The notes under the pieces were generated by a model. The model was not told the origin of the DNA. It searched no databases and worked only from the letters and a program-made list of their open reading frames with translations. From assembly GCA_001647635.1 (NCBI GenBank), contig CP014761.1, positions 1,426,001 to 1,490,000 of the forward strand: 64,000 nt of DNA, in the 5' to 3' direction. This document shows positions 19,705 to 30,106 of the stretch, in pieces. The DNA comes from Leifsonia xyli. Lineage in GTDB: Bacteria > Actinomycetota > Actinomycetes > Actinomycetales > Microbacteriaceae. The position numbers and the translations under genes are program-made. Every line of letters begins with the position of its first letter. Positions within the stretch are counted from its first letter, which is position 1.

Positions 19705-20238
19705 TCAGCCTCCGGGCGGAGCGTCGGCGGTGGCCCGGGCGGCGATCTCGCCCGTGCGGAAGAACGCGAAGGCCTTGGCGACCTTCTCCGGCGTCCCCGC
19801 GACGACGAGGGTGTCGCCGGGGAAGACCTTGAAGTCGGGAGCGGGAGCCGGGTTGGCGGAGTCGCCGCGCACGACGGCGACGACGGTGAGCCCGACGAAG
19901 CCGCGGTCGCCGGGCGCGCCCAGCTGCTGGCCGGCGATGTGGTCGTCGTAGTCGACCGTGAACCAGTCGATGCTGAGGCCGGGGATCTGGTCGAGCGCGG
20001 TGAGCGTCTCGGTGATCTGCGTGCCGCCGAGCAGTTCGGCGAGGGTGTGCGCCTCGTCCTCGCTGAGCCGGAGGGACACTTTGGTGACGTCGCTGCCGTC
20101 CTCGTGGTCCGAGAACGTGATCAGGTCGCTGTGGCCGGACCGGTGCGCGATGACTCCGACCTTGCCTCCGTCGTCGGTGACGAAGGTGTGCAGCACCCCG
20201 ACCCCGGGGAGCTTGACCCGTCGAACGTCAACCATCAT
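19705..20238 (-). CDS. TrkA-C domain antiporter regulatory subunit (KhtT-like)
   Basis: A 177-residue cytoplasmic protein: N-terminal domain (VKLPGVGVLHTFVTDDGGKVGVIAHRSGHSDLITF) followed by an RCK-C/TrkA-C domain (about 95-165) with DFKVFPGDTLVVAGTPEKVAKAFAFFRTGE. This layout matches KhtT, the nucleotide-sensing regulator of KhtU. It is encoded 3 bp upstream of the antiporter and evidently forms a complex with it. Two adjacent ATGs exist (20238, 20235); the first is used. Confidence 0.85.
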   Translation of the reverse strand: MMVDVRRVKLPGVGVLHTFVTDDGGKVGVIAHRSGHSDLITFSDHEDGSDVTKVSLRLSEDEAHTLAELLGGTQITETLTALDQIPGLSIDWFTVDYDDHIAGQQLGAPGDRGFVGLTVVAVVRGDSANPAPAPDFKVFPGDTLVVAGTPEKVAKAFAFFRTGEIAARATADAPPGG

Positions 20239-20304
20239 CCGTCTCCATCCGCCGGGTTCGCCGGCATAAGGGGGGTGAGGTACCAGTCTATCGGAGGCGC
20301 GCGA

Positions 20305-20338
20305 AGGCCCTCCCGGGATGGGCGTCCCGGGAGGGCCT
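20305..20338 (-). terminator. Hairpin terminator after glpD
   Basis: Perfect 14-bp stem (20305-20318 and 20325-20338) with a 6-nt loop, 15 bp past the glpD stop in the minus direction and upstream of the KhtT-like gene. No U tract. Confidence 0.75.
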
Positions 20339-20352
20339 CTCTGCGGCGGTTC

Positions 20353-22257
20353 TCAGCCTTCCGTCGCCGGGGCGTCCTCCCCGCCCGCGCCTTCGACGTC
20401 CTTCGGCGCCTCGTCGGCCTTTGTCGGCGTGCCGGCTTTCGCACCGCGGGACTTCGGCGGGGCGACGTGCTTCGCCGCTGCGGCGTCCACATCCACGATG
20501 TCGGGGGCTTCGAGACGGATGCGGTCGGCCGACTCGTCGTCGGGCTGCAGCTGGCTGGCCCGTTCGGCCTCGACCCGCTGGAGGTACGTCTTCACCTCGC
20601 GCTCCTCGCGCGCCTTGTCCCAGCCGAGCACGCGTGCGAGCAGGGACGCGGCGACCGGAGCGGCCGAGACGCCGCGGTCCCACGCCTCGATCGAGATCCG
20701 CGTGCGGCGGGCGAGCACGTCCTCGAGGTGCAGCGCGCCCTCGTGGCTGGCCGCGTAGACGACCTCCGCGCCGACGTAGTCGTCGGCGCCGGGCAGCGGC
20801 TCGGCGAGCGACGGGTCCTCCCGGATGAGCGCCAGGATGTCCTCCGCGAACGTGCCGTAGCGGTTGAGCAGGTGCTCGATCCGCGCGACGTGGAGGCCGG
20901 ACTCCTTCGCGATGCGGTGGCGGCGGTTCCAGGCGGCCTGGTAGCCCTCCGCGCCGACGAGCGCGATCTCCATCGTGGTGGAGGCGGGGATCTTGCCGTC
21001 GAGCGCGCTGACCGCGGAGTCGACCGCGTCCTTCGCCATCACGCGGTACGTGGTCCACTTGCCGCCGGCGATCACGACGAGACCCGGCACCGAGTGGGCG
21101 ACCAGGTGCTCGCGCGACAGCTTCGACGTCTGCTCCGACTCGCCTGCGAGCAGCGGCCGCAGGCCGGCGTAGACGCCCTCGACATCCTCCCGCGTCAGCG
21201 GGACGTTGAGCACCTCGTTGACGTGCGCGAGCAGGTAGTCGATGTCGGCCGCGGTCGCCGCCGGGTGCGCCTTGTCGAGGTGCCAGTCGGTGTCGGTCGT
21301 GCCGATGAGCCAGTGGCGGCCCCACGGGATGACGAACAGCACGCTCTTCTCGGTGCGGAGCAGCAGGCCCATCTTCGACTGGAAGCGGTCCCGCGGCACG
21401 ACGAGGTGGATGCCCTTGGACGCGCGCACCTTGAACTGGCCGCGCTCGCCCACCATCGACTGGGTGTCGTCCGTCCACACGCCGGTCGCGTTGACGACCT
21501 GCTTCGCCCGGATGTCGAACCGCTCGTCGGTCTCGAGGTCGTGCGCCCGCACGCCGACGACGCGCTCGCCCACCTTGATGAAGCCCTCCACGCGGACGCG
21601 GGACGCGACGTGCGCGCCGTAGTGCGCGGCCGTGCGGACCAGGTTGGCGACGTACCGGGCGTCGTCCACCTGGGCGTCGTAGTACGTGATGCCGCCGACC
21701 AGCGCGTCCTTGTTCATCGACGGGATGGCGTTGAGCACCTGCCGCTTGCTGAGGTGCCGGTGGTGCGGCACGCCCGGAGGACGGCCTCCCGTGTACGAGA
21801 AGATGTCGTAGAGCATCATGCCGGCGCCGATGTAGAAGCGCTCCCAGACCCGCTTGTGCAGCGGGTAGAGGAACCGGACCGGCTTCACCAGGTGCGGTGC
21901 GATGCGCTGCAGCAGCAGCCCGCGCTCGATCAGCGCCTCGCGCACCAGGCGGAAGTCGAGCTGCTCGAGGTAGCGGATGCCGCCGTGGACGAGCTTGGAC
22001 GACCGGCTGGAGGTGCCGGAGGCGAAGTCGCGCGCCTCCACCAGGCCGACGCTCAATCCGCGGGTCGCGGCGTCCACCGCGGATCCTGCGCCGACGATGC
22101 CGCCGCCCACGACCAGGATGTCGAGCTCGGTGTCCTTGAGCGCCGCGATCGCCGCCGCCCGCTCCGCCGGCCCCAGGCGCGACGGGTAGGTCACGGCCGG
22201 GTTGGAGGCGGGGGTGGCGTGCCTATCGCCGCCCGGAGCCGATTGCGTATCCGTCAT
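20353..22257 (-). CDS. glpD: Glycerol-3-phosphate dehydrogenase (FAD, aerobic)
   Basis: It oxidises glycerol-3-phosphate to DHAP and passes electrons to quinone at the membrane. The protein has 634 residues. The FAD dinucleotide fold GGGIVGAG is at about 51-58, followed by SGTSSRSSKLVHGGIRYLEQ and the conserved GGKWTTYRVMAKDAVD near 430. The last 60 or so residues are a low-complexity Ala/Lys/Asp tail (KHVAPPKSRGAKAG) beyond the normal DAO C-terminal domain, of unknown use. The ATG at 22257 has a strong GGGGAGGAG SD. A small GC hairpin precedes it in the 41-bp gap to guaB3. Confidence 0.96.
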   Translation of the reverse strand: MTDTQSAPGGDRHATPASNPAVTYPSRLGPAERAAAIAALKDTELDILVVGGGIVGAGSAVDAATRGLSVGLVEARDFASGTSSRSSKLVHGGIRYLEQLDFRLVREALIERGLLLQRIAPHLVKPVRFLYPLHKRVWERFYIGAGMMLYDIFSYTGGRPPGVPHHRHLSKRQVLNAIPSMNKDALVGGITYYDAQVDDARYVANLVRTAAHYGAHVASRVRVEGFIKVGERVVGVRAHDLETDERFDIRAKQVVNATGVWTDDTQSMVGERGQFKVRASKGIHLVVPRDRFQSKMGLLLRTEKSVLFVIPWGRHWLIGTTDTDWHLDKAHPAATAADIDYLLAHVNEVLNVPLTREDVEGVYAGLRPLLAGESEQTSKLSREHLVAHSVPGLVVIAGGKWTTYRVMAKDAVDSAVSALDGKIPASTTMEIALVGAEGYQAAWNRRHRIAKESGLHVARIEHLLNRYGTFAEDILALIREDPSLAEPLPGADDYVGAEVVYAASHEGALHLEDVLARRTRISIEAWDRGVSAAPVAASLLARVLGWDKAREEREVKTYLQRVEAERASQLQPDDESADRIRLEAPDIVDVDAAAAKHVAPPKSRGAKAGTPTKADEAPKDVEGAGGEDAPATEG

Positions 22258-22298
22258 CGTTCTCTCCTCCCCCGGCCGCCGTCGGCCGGCGTGTTGTC

Positions 22299-23417
22299 CT
22301 ACTGCGTTCGGTAGGGCGCGACGACCACCTCGACGCGCTGGAACTCCTTCAAGTCCGAGTATCCCGTCGTGGCCATGCTTCTCCGCAAGGCTCCCACGAG
22401 ATTCGCAGAGCCCTCGGCGACGGGTGCCGGCCCGTACAGGATCTCCTCGAGCGGGGCGATCTGGCCGACCTCGACGCGGTTGCCGCGCGGCAGCTGCGAG
22501 TGGTGCGCCTCGGCGCCCCAGTGCCAGCCGCCGCCGGGGGCGTCCGTCGCGCGGGCCAGGGTCGTGCCGAGCATGACCGCGTCGGCGCCGCAGGCGATCG
22601 CCTTGACGATGTCGCCCGAGCTGCCGAGGCCGCCATCGGCGATGACGTGCACGTAGCGGCCGCCCGACTCGTCCATGTAGTCCCGGCGCGCGCCGGCGAC
22701 GTCGGCCACGGCGGTGGCCATCGGCGCGTGGATGCCGAGGGTCGATCGCGTGGTGGACGCGGCCCCGCCGCCGAAGCCGACGAGCACGCCCGCGGCGCCG
22801 GTGCGCATGAGGTGCAGCGCGGCCGTGTAGGTGGCGGCGCCGCCGACGATGACCGGCACATCCAGCTCGTAGATGAACTTCTTGAGGTTGAGCGGCTCGA
22901 CGTTCTTCGAGACGTGCTCGGCGGACACGGTGGTGCCGCGGATGACGAACAGGTCGACGCCGGCCTCGACGACGGTCTGATAGAGCTCCTGTGTGCGCTG
23001 TGGGGAGAGGGCGCCGGCGACGGTCACGCCGCCCTCGCGGATCTCGGCGAGACGACGGGTGACCAGCTCGGGCTTGATCGGCTCGGCGTAGATCTCCTGC
23101 ATGCGGGAGGTCGCGCGCTCGGCCGGCAGCTCGCGGATCTCGGCGAGCAGCGGCTCCGGGTCCTCGTAGCGGGTCCACACGCCCTCGAGGTCGAGCACGC
23201 CGACGCCGCCGAGCTGGCCCATCATGATGGCCGTCGTCGGCGACACCACGGAGTCCATGGGCGCCGCGAGGAACGGGATGGCGAACTGGTACGCGTCGAT
23301 GGTCCAGGAGACCGAGACGTCCTCGGGGTCGCGGGTGCGACGGCTCGGAACCACCGCGACGTCGTCGAAGGCGTACACACGGCGGGCGCGCTTGGCGCGC
23401 CCGATCTCGATCTCCAT
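22299..23417 (-). CDS. GuaB3-family IMP dehydrogenase-related protein
   Basis: A 372-residue TIM-barrel protein of the IMPDH/GMPR superfamily without the CBS domains found in GuaB. Recognisable pieces are PFLAAPMDSVVSP near 50, VIVGGAATYTAALHL and GGRYVHVIADGGLGSSGDIVKAIACGADAVMLG. At the place of the catalytic-cysteine loop (GSICTT in GuaB) this protein has GAASTT, so the nucleophile Cys is absent, as I recall for this family. The reaction is therefore uncertain: a guanine-nucleotide enzyme of reductase or dehydrogenase type or a regulator. The start is ATG 23417; GTG 23423 is possible. Confidence 0.85.
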   Translation of the reverse strand: MEIEIGRAKRARRVYAFDDVAVVPSRRTRDPEDVSVSWTIDAYQFAIPFLAAPMDSVVSPTTAIMMGQLGGVGVLDLEGVWTRYEDPEPLLAEIRELPAERATSRMQEIYAEPIKPELVTRRLAEIREGGVTVAGALSPQRTQELYQTVVEAGVDLFVIRGTTVSAEHVSKNVEPLNLKKFIYELDVPVIVGGAATYTAALHLMRTGAAGVLVGFGGGAASTTRSTLGIHAPMATAVADVAGARRDYMDESGGRYVHVIADGGLGSSGDIVKAIACGADAVMLGTTLARATDAPGGGWHWGAEAHHSQLPRGNRVEVGQIAPLEEILYGPAPVAEGSANLVGALRRSMATTGYSDLKEFQRVEVVVAPYRTQ

Positions 23418-23486
23418 ACTCACGCGCTTCAGTCTAGGCCGCGGAGGCGGGTGGGCCAGTGCCGGGTGGCGTGGGACAGTGGTCGG

Positions 23487-24644
23487 GTGAAGGTCGAAGC
23501 CGAACCCCTCAGCCGTCTCCGCCTGCGCACCAGCGAGAAGTGGCGCGCGTATCCCGACGACGTGCTGCCGCTCTTCGTGGCCGAGATGGACTACCCGCTG
23601 GCTCCCCCGATCGCCGAGGCGCTGCACGCCGCCGTCGACCGCAGCGACACCGGGTACATCGGCCCGGACGACCGGACGCAGCGCGCCTTCGCCGGGTTCG
23701 CGCGGCGGCGCTGGCACTGGGAGGTGGACCCGGCGTGGACACGGACGACCACCGACGTCGGCGTCGTGATCGTCGAATCGCTCCGTGCGGTCATCCAGCC
23801 CGGCGACCGGGTGGTCATCACGCCGCCGGTGTATCCGCCGTTCTACGACTTCATCCCCGAGGCCGGCGGTGTCGTCGAGGAGGTGCCGCTGCTGTCCGGC
23901 GGGACGGACGGCGCCGGCTGGGCGCTCGACCTCGACGGCCTGGAACGGGCGTTCGCGGGAGGCGCGACCGCGTTCCTGCTGTGCAACCCGCACAATCCGG
24001 TCGGTCTGGTGCACCCGCGGGAAGAGCTGGCGGCGGTGGCCGCGCTCGCGGCGCACCACGGCGTCCAGGTGGTCAGCGACGAGGTGCACGCGCCGCTCAC
24101 CCACCGCGAGGCGACCTTCACGCCGTTCCTCTCGGTATCCGACGACGCGCGCCGCGTCGGCATCGCCGCGCACGCCGCGACGAAGGCCTGGAACCTCGCC
24201 GGCCTCAAATGCGCCCTCTTCGTGACCGCATCCCCGGAGCAGGCCGAGCGCATCCACGCCCTGCCGATCGAGGTGGAGGTGCGCACCAGTCTCTTCGGGC
24301 GCATCGCGACCGAGGCCGCGTACGCATCGGGCGAGGAGTGGCTAGAGGGTGCCCTCACGGCGATCGAGACGACTCGGGCGCTCCTGTCGGTGCTGCTGAC
24401 CGACCGCCTGCCGCGGGTCGGCTACCGGGAGCCGCACGCCAGCTATCTCGCATGGCTCGACTTCCGCGAGCTCGGCTGGGGCGACGATCCGGCCGCGCGC
24501 ATCCTCGAGCAGGCACGCGTCGCGGTGAACCCCGGCTCGGACTTCGGAGCGCAGGGAGCCGGCTTCGTCCGGCTCAACCTGGCGTGCTCCCCCGAGGTGC
24601 TCACGGAGGCGATCGACCGGATCGCCGAGCTGACCCGACGCTGA
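23487..24644 (+). CDS. MalY/PatB-type PLP-dependent aminotransferase or C-S lyase
   Basis: A 385-residue fold-type I PLP enzyme starting at GTG 23487. The MalY/PatB group is suggested by PLFVAEMDYPLAPPIAEAL and GYIGPDD near the N-terminus; CNPHNPVGLVHPREELAAVAALAAHHGVQVVSDEVHAPL is the PLP-binding strand with Asn and Asp, and Lys in HAATKAWNLAGLKCA is the Schiff-base lysine. Members cleave cystathionine or cysteine conjugates; the exact substrate is not evident. Divergent from guaB3 with a 69-bp gap. Confidence 0.9.
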   Translation: MKVEAEPLSRLRLRTSEKWRAYPDDVLPLFVAEMDYPLAPPIAEALHAAVDRSDTGYIGPDDRTQRAFAGFARRRWHWEVDPAWTRTTTDVGVVIVESLRAVIQPGDRVVITPPVYPPFYDFIPEAGGVVEEVPLLSGGTDGAGWALDLDGLERAFAGGATAFLLCNPHNPVGLVHPREELAAVAALAAHHGVQVVSDEVHAPLTHREATFTPFLSVSDDARRVGIAAHAATKAWNLAGLKCALFVTASPEQAERIHALPIEVEVRTSLFGRIATEAAYASGEEWLEGALTAIETTRALLSVLLTDRLPRVGYREPHASYLAWLDFRELGWGDDPAARILEQARVAVNPGSDFGAQGAGFVRLNLACSPEVLTEAIDRIAELTRR

Positions 24645-24690
24645 CCCGCGGGCGGGCTGCAGGGTCGGTGGCCGTCGCTATCGTGGCGGG

Positions 24691-25806
24691 ATGACCATCG
24701 ACGAGTTCCGCATCCACGTGCCCGACGAGACGTTGACCGACCTGCGCGAGCGGCTCGCCCGCACCCGCTACCTTCCCGCTCCTGGACGCTCGGGATGGAA
24801 GGGCGGCCTCGGCGGCGAACCCCTGCGGGCGCTCGTGGAGGGCTGGCTGGCGTTCGATTGGCGCGCCGAGGAGGCACGGCTCAACGCGGTCGAGCAGGGG
24901 GTGGTCGAGGTCGACGGCAGCCGCGTGCACTTCGCCCGGCTCCGCGGCACCGGCGCCGGGCCGCACACGCCGCTGCTGCTGCTCCATGGATGGCCGAGCG
25001 CGTTCGTGGAGTACCTCCCGCTGGCCGAGCGCCTGACGGACGCGTTCGACGTCGTCATCCCGTCGCTTCCCGGCTTCGCCTTCTCCGAGCTGCCGGAGCC
25101 CCCGCTGACCCGGCGCGCCATCGCCGAGAAGCTCCACGGCCTCATGGCGGCGCTCGGGTTCGAGCGCTACGCCACCTTCGGCGGCGATATCGGGGGCGGC
25201 GCCTCCACCTGGCTCGGCGCCGATCATCCGGAGGCCCTGATCGGCGTCCAACTGCTCAACGCGCCGTTCCCCGCGGACGACACGCCGCAGGACGAGGCGG
25301 AGCGCACGTACCTGGACGCCCTCGCGGCGTACGACGAGAGCGACGGCGGCTACAGCGAGATCATGCTCACCCGGCCCGACACCATCGCCGCGGCGCTCGC
25401 GGACTCTCCCGCCGGACTCCTCGCGTGGATCGCCGACAAGTGGCACGACTGGGTGGACGGCGACTTCGACCGCATCGTCGACTCCGGCATCCTCTACTCG
25501 ATCGCGACGCTCTACTGGGTGACCGACAGCATCGGTACCTCGTTCCAGCAGTACTACGACTACGAGCAGAACCCGCCGCGGCCGCCGATCAGCGCGCCGA
25601 CCGGCGTCTACCTCGCCCGCGAGCCCGGGATGTCCGGCTTCCCCCGGTCGCTCGCCGAGCGTGCCGCGGTCGATCTGCGCACCTTCGTGGTGGCGCCTGC
25701 CGGTGGCCACTTCGCCGGCTTCGAGCGTCCGGATGAGACCGCGGCGGCCATCCGCGCGTTCCACGCCCTTCTCGCCGAGCAGACCGGCAGCCGTTCAGCG
25801 CGGTGA
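24691..25806 (+). CDS. Epoxide hydrolase (alpha/beta-hydrolase, EHN domain)
   Basis: A 371-residue hydrolase. An N-terminal EHN-type extension (FRIHVPDETLTDLRERLARTRY) precedes the core with oxyanion-hole HGWP at 99-102 and the nucleophile Asp166 in GGDIGGG (usually GGDWGS). The C-terminal His lies in PAGGHFAGFERPDE. The lid contains the Tyr-rich YWVTDSIGTSFQQYYDYEQ. The family opens epoxides by an ester intermediate; the natural substrate is unknown. It is 46 bp after the aminotransferase and ends at a shared terminator with guaB. Confidence 0.9.
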   Translation: MTIDEFRIHVPDETLTDLRERLARTRYLPAPGRSGWKGGLGGEPLRALVEGWLAFDWRAEEARLNAVEQGVVEVDGSRVHFARLRGTGAGPHTPLLLLHGWPSAFVEYLPLAERLTDAFDVVIPSLPGFAFSELPEPPLTRRAIAEKLHGLMAALGFERYATFGGDIGGGASTWLGADHPEALIGVQLLNAPFPADDTPQDEAERTYLDALAAYDESDGGYSEIMLTRPDTIAAALADSPAGLLAWIADKWHDWVDGDFDRIVDSGILYSIATLYWVTDSIGTSFQQYYDYEQNPPRPPISAPTGVYLAREPGMSGFPRSLAERAAVDLRTFVVAPAGGHFAGFERPDETAAAIRAFHALLAEQTGSRSAR

Positions 25807-25812
25807 CACGAC

Positions 25813-25842
25813 GAAGGGGAACGGCGACCGCCGTTCCCCTTC
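25813..25842. terminator. Bidirectional hairpin between epoxide hydrolase and guaB
   Basis: Inverted repeat with 13-14 bp arms (25813-25826 and 25829-25842) and effectively a 4-nt loop, flanked by GAAGGGG/CCCCTTC ends, between two convergent stops. Confidence 0.88.
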
Positions 25843-25854
25843 GCCCACGTCGTC

Positions 25855-27393
<1,539 letters not shown>

Positions 27394-27440
27394 TCAATGG
27401 TAACGGCAGAACCTGGGCGGCTATTCCGTGATCCGGGGAC

Positions 27441-28385
27441 TCAATCGACGGTGGCGAGATCGAGCTCCGCGGCCCGCTTGCCCTGACGTGCGGCGACGAT
27501 CATGTCGACGCTCAGGATGAGCAGCGCGAGCCAGACGATGGCGAAGCCGACCCAGCGTTCGGGCGGCATCGCCTCGTGCAGCACCACCACGCCGACGACG
27601 AATTGGATGAACGGCGCGAAGTACTGGATGAAGCCCATGTAGACGAGCGGCAGGCGACGGGAGGCGGCGGCGAAGAACAGCAGCGGGACGGCGGTGATGA
27701 CGCCCGCGCCGACCAGCAGCACGGTGTGCCACGGCCCCGCGGTCCCGAGCGTGAGACCGGCCGTCACCCCGACCACGACGAGCTGGATGACGGCGACGGG
27801 GGTGAGCCACATCGTCTCCAGGGTGAGGCCGGACAGCGCATCCACGCGGCCGCCGACGCGCTTCTTGATCAGGCCGTAGAGACCGAACGAGAAGGCGAGG
27901 ATGAGCGCGATCCACGGCACCGAGCCGTAGCCGACCGCGAGCACGATCACGGCCACCACGCTCACGCCGACGGCGACCCACTGCGCGATCCGCAGCCGCT
28001 CCCGCTGCACGAGCACGCCGAGGAACACCGTGACGATCGGGTTGATGAAGTAGCCGAGCGCCGCCTCCACGACATGGCCGCTGACCGTCGCCAGCACGTA
28101 GGTCTGCCAGTTGACGTAGATGAGCAGTCCGGCGAGCCCCATCGTGAGGAGCACCCGCGTGTCCCGCAGCAGCGCACCGAACTGGCGCCAGGTGCGGGTG
28201 ACGGTCAGCGCGATGGCGCAGAACCCGAGCGAGAAGATGATCCGCCAGGCGACGATCTCCCACGCGCCGGCCGGGGCGAGCGCCAGGAAGTAGATCGGGA
28301 GGATGCCCCAGAGGACGTACGCGGAGACGGCGTAGATTAATCCGGAGGTGCGATGCGAGGAGAGGTCGTCGGAGGAGGATGCCAC
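27441..28385 (-). CDS. rarD: EamA-family transporter RarD
   Basis: A 314-residue protein with ten membrane helices, two EamA repeats. YAVSAYVLWGILPIYFLAL and WEIVAWRIIFSLGFCAI near the start, NWQTYVLATVSGHVVEAALGYFINPIVTVFLG and YMGFIQYFAPFIQFVVGVVVLHEAM are RarD-type segments. These are drug/metabolite transporters with poorly known substrate (the RarD name comes from chloramphenicol sensitivity). It sits between groES and guaB with no clear terminator after it. Confidence 0.9.
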   Translation of the reverse strand: MASSSDDLSSHRTSGLIYAVSAYVLWGILPIYFLALAPAGAWEIVAWRIIFSLGFCAIALTVTRTWRQFGALLRDTRVLLTMGLAGLLIYVNWQTYVLATVSGHVVEAALGYFINPIVTVFLGVLVQRERLRIAQWVAVGVSVVAVIVLAVGYGSVPWIALILAFSFGLYGLIKKRVGGRVDALSGLTLETMWLTPVAVIQLVVVGVTAGLTLGTAGPWHTVLLVGAGVITAVPLLFFAAASRRLPLVYMGFIQYFAPFIQFVVGVVVLHEAMPPERWVGFAIVWLALLILSVDMIVAARQGKRAAELDLATVD

Positions 28386-28414
28386 TCGTCCGACTCTACC
28401 TCCGGGAACGACGA

Positions 28415-28443
28415 CGGCCCGGCTGCGCGGAGCAGCCGGGCCG
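28415..28443 (-). terminator. Hairpin terminator after groES
   Basis: A 12-bp perfect stem (28415-28426 and 28432-28443) with a 5-nt loop, 17 bp past the groES stop in the minus direction and before rarD. Confidence 0.8.
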
Positions 28444-28460
28444 GTACGAAGAGGGGTGCG

Positions 28461-28757
28461 TCAGCGGACGACGACCGCGAGGACGTCGCGTGCGGACAGG
28501 ACCAGGTAGTCCTCGCCGCCGAACTTGACCTCGGTGCCACCGTACTTGGAGTAGATGACCTTGTCGCCGACGGCGACGTCGAGCGGGACGCGGTTGCCGT
28601 TGTCGTCGATGCGGCCCGGGCCCACGGCGACGACCTCGCCCTCCTGCGGCTTCTCCTTGGCGGTGTCGGGGATGACCAGACCGGACGCAGTGGTCTGCTC
28701 AGCCTCGACCTGCTTGATGACGATGCGATCCTCGAGCGGCTTGATGGAGACCGACAC
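28461..28757 (-). CDS. groES: Co-chaperonin GroES
   Basis: It caps GroEL and helps ATP-driven folding. The 98 residues match the family. The mobile loop [19 protein letters not shown] contacts GroEL, and [24 protein letters not shown] is the C-terminal half. The start is GTG at 28757 with AGGGG 6 nt upstream, giving [16 protein letters not shown]; the longer in-frame reading is unsupported. groEL is not adjacent: the hairpin terminator and rarD follow. A CIRCE-like operator lies upstream. Confidence 0.96.
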   Translation of the reverse strand: MSVSIKPLEDRIVIKQVEAEQTTASGLVIPDTAKEKPQEGEVVAVGPGRIDDNGNRVPLDVAVGDKVIYSKYGGTEVKFGGEDYLVLSARDVLAVVVR

Positions 28758-28801
28758 GTTGACCCCTTTCCTGTGAAGAACAGTGTCTTGACGAAGACTG
28801 A

Positions 28802-28828
28802 TTAGCAAACTCGCACTGAGAGTGCTAA
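28802..28828 (-). promoter_or_regulatory. CIRCE-like HrcA operator upstream of groES
   Basis: On the minus strand it reads TTAGCACTC, 9 nt, then GTTTGCTAA. The first half is the exact CIRCE half-site, the second matches 7 of 9 to GAGTGCTAA, and the 9-nt spacing is canonical. It lies about 45 bp before the groES start, where an HrcA repressor would control heat-shock transcription. Confidence 0.85.
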
Positions 28829-28900
28829 CACGAGTCTAGGGGGTGCGTTAGCAGTCCCGCAACGTGAGTGCCAAGCTCTGTGGAAAGGTACCGTTGAGGC

Positions 28901-30088
28901 ATGGAACGGTCCGAGCTGGTCGCGCTGCTGAGCCCGGAAGGGCTCCGTCTCCTCGACTCGCTGCCACCGTACCGCAGCGAGAAGGACGTGCTCCGGATCG
29001 TCAGCGACCTGCGCAAGCAGGGCCACTCCCCCGCTCTCGTCGCGGCGGTGCTGACGCAGTCCAAGCTCCGCCGCAAGGCGCAGGCCAAGTTCGGCGACTT
29101 CGCATCGAGCATGCTGTTCACCGAGGCGGGCCTGGAGCAGGCGACGCGCCTCCCGGTCGCCGCCCGTCACGCCGGCCGCTTCCGGGCCGCGGGCCTGCGC
29201 CACGTCGCCGACCTGGGATGCGGCATCGGCGGAGACGCCCTCGCACTCGCCGCGCTCGAACTCGAGGTCACCGCGGTGGACGCCGACGAGGTCACGGCCG
29301 CCATCGCCTCCTTCAACCTCGCCCCCTTCCCGAGCGCGACGGTCGAGCAGAAGCGCGCGGAGGACGTCGACCTCCGCGCCGTCGACGGCGTCTTCCTCGA
29401 CCCCGCCCGACGCACGGCCGGCCACACGCAGACCGAGCGGCTGGTCGATCCCGACGACTACACGCCGTCGCTCGGCTTCGCCTACGAGCTCGCGACCGGC
29501 CGGTCAGTCGGACTCAAGCTCGGTCCGGGGTTCGACCGCGACCTCATCCCGTCCACCGCCGAGGCGCAGTGGGTGTCCGCCGACGGGCAGGTGGTCGAGC
29601 TCGGACTCTGGTTCGGCGCACTGGCCCGGCCCGGGATCCGCCGGGCCGCGCTCGTGCTCCGCGGCGACCAGGCGGACGAGCTCGTGGCCGACGCGGACAG
29701 CGTGGACGAGGAGACCGGCCCGCTCGGCGAGTACCTCTACGAGCCCGACGGCGCGGTCATCCGGGCGCGCCTGATCGGCGACCTCGCCCGGCGCCTCGGC
29801 GGCCGGATGCTCTCCGAGCAGATCGCCTACATCACCGCCGACGCGCCGGTCGAGACGCCGTTCGCCTCCGGCTTCCGCATCCTGGAGACGCTGCCGGCCG
29901 GCGAGAAGGACCTGAAGCGGGCACTGCGGCAGCGCGGCATCGGCACGCTGGAGATCAAGAAGCGCGGCGTCGACGTCGACCCGGCGGCCCTGCGGAAGCG
30001 CCTGGCGCTGAACGGCGACCGCCCGGCGACGCTGATCCTCACCAGGGTCGCCGGGCGGCACACGGCGCTGCTCGCCGAGCGGCTCTAG
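28901..30088 (+). CDS. SAM-dependent methyltransferase with THUMP-like domain
   Basis: A 395-residue protein. The AdoMet-binding core begins at VADLGCGIGGDALALA (102-117), with the acidic strand VTAVDADE and the later VFLDPARRT, a motif similar to nucleic-acid methyltransferases. The C-terminal part (RQRGIGTLEIKKRGVDVDPAALRKRL) matches the THUMP-like domain I recall for this actinobacterial family. An RNA base is the likely substrate, but the target is unknown. It is divergent from groES and ends 18 bp before a convergent gene. Confidence 0.82.
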   Translation: MERSELVALLSPEGLRLLDSLPPYRSEKDVLRIVSDLRKQGHSPALVAAVLTQSKLRRKAQAKFGDFASSMLFTEAGLEQATRLPVAARHAGRFRAAGLRHVADLGCGIGGDALALAALELEVTAVDADEVTAAIASFNLAPFPSATVEQKRAEDVDLRAVDGVFLDPARRTAGHTQTERLVDPDDYTPSLGFAYELATGRSVGLKLGPGFDRDLIPSTAEAQWVSADGQVVELGLWFGALARPGIRRAALVLRGDQADELVADADSVDEETGPLGEYLYEPDGAVIRARLIGDLARRLGGRMLSEQIAYITADAPVETPFASGFRILETLPAGEKDLKRALRQRGIGTLEIKKRGVDVDPAALRKRLALNGDRPATLILTRVAGRHTALLAERL

Positions 30089-30106
30089 GCCGCCGGCGCT
30101 GCGCAC

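Noticed and set aside
18364-22314. A 1316-codon open frame on the plus strand
   Set aside because: It runs antisense to glpD, the antiporter and others; it is Arg/Asp/Gly-biased with no motif, a typical shadow in GC-rich DNA.
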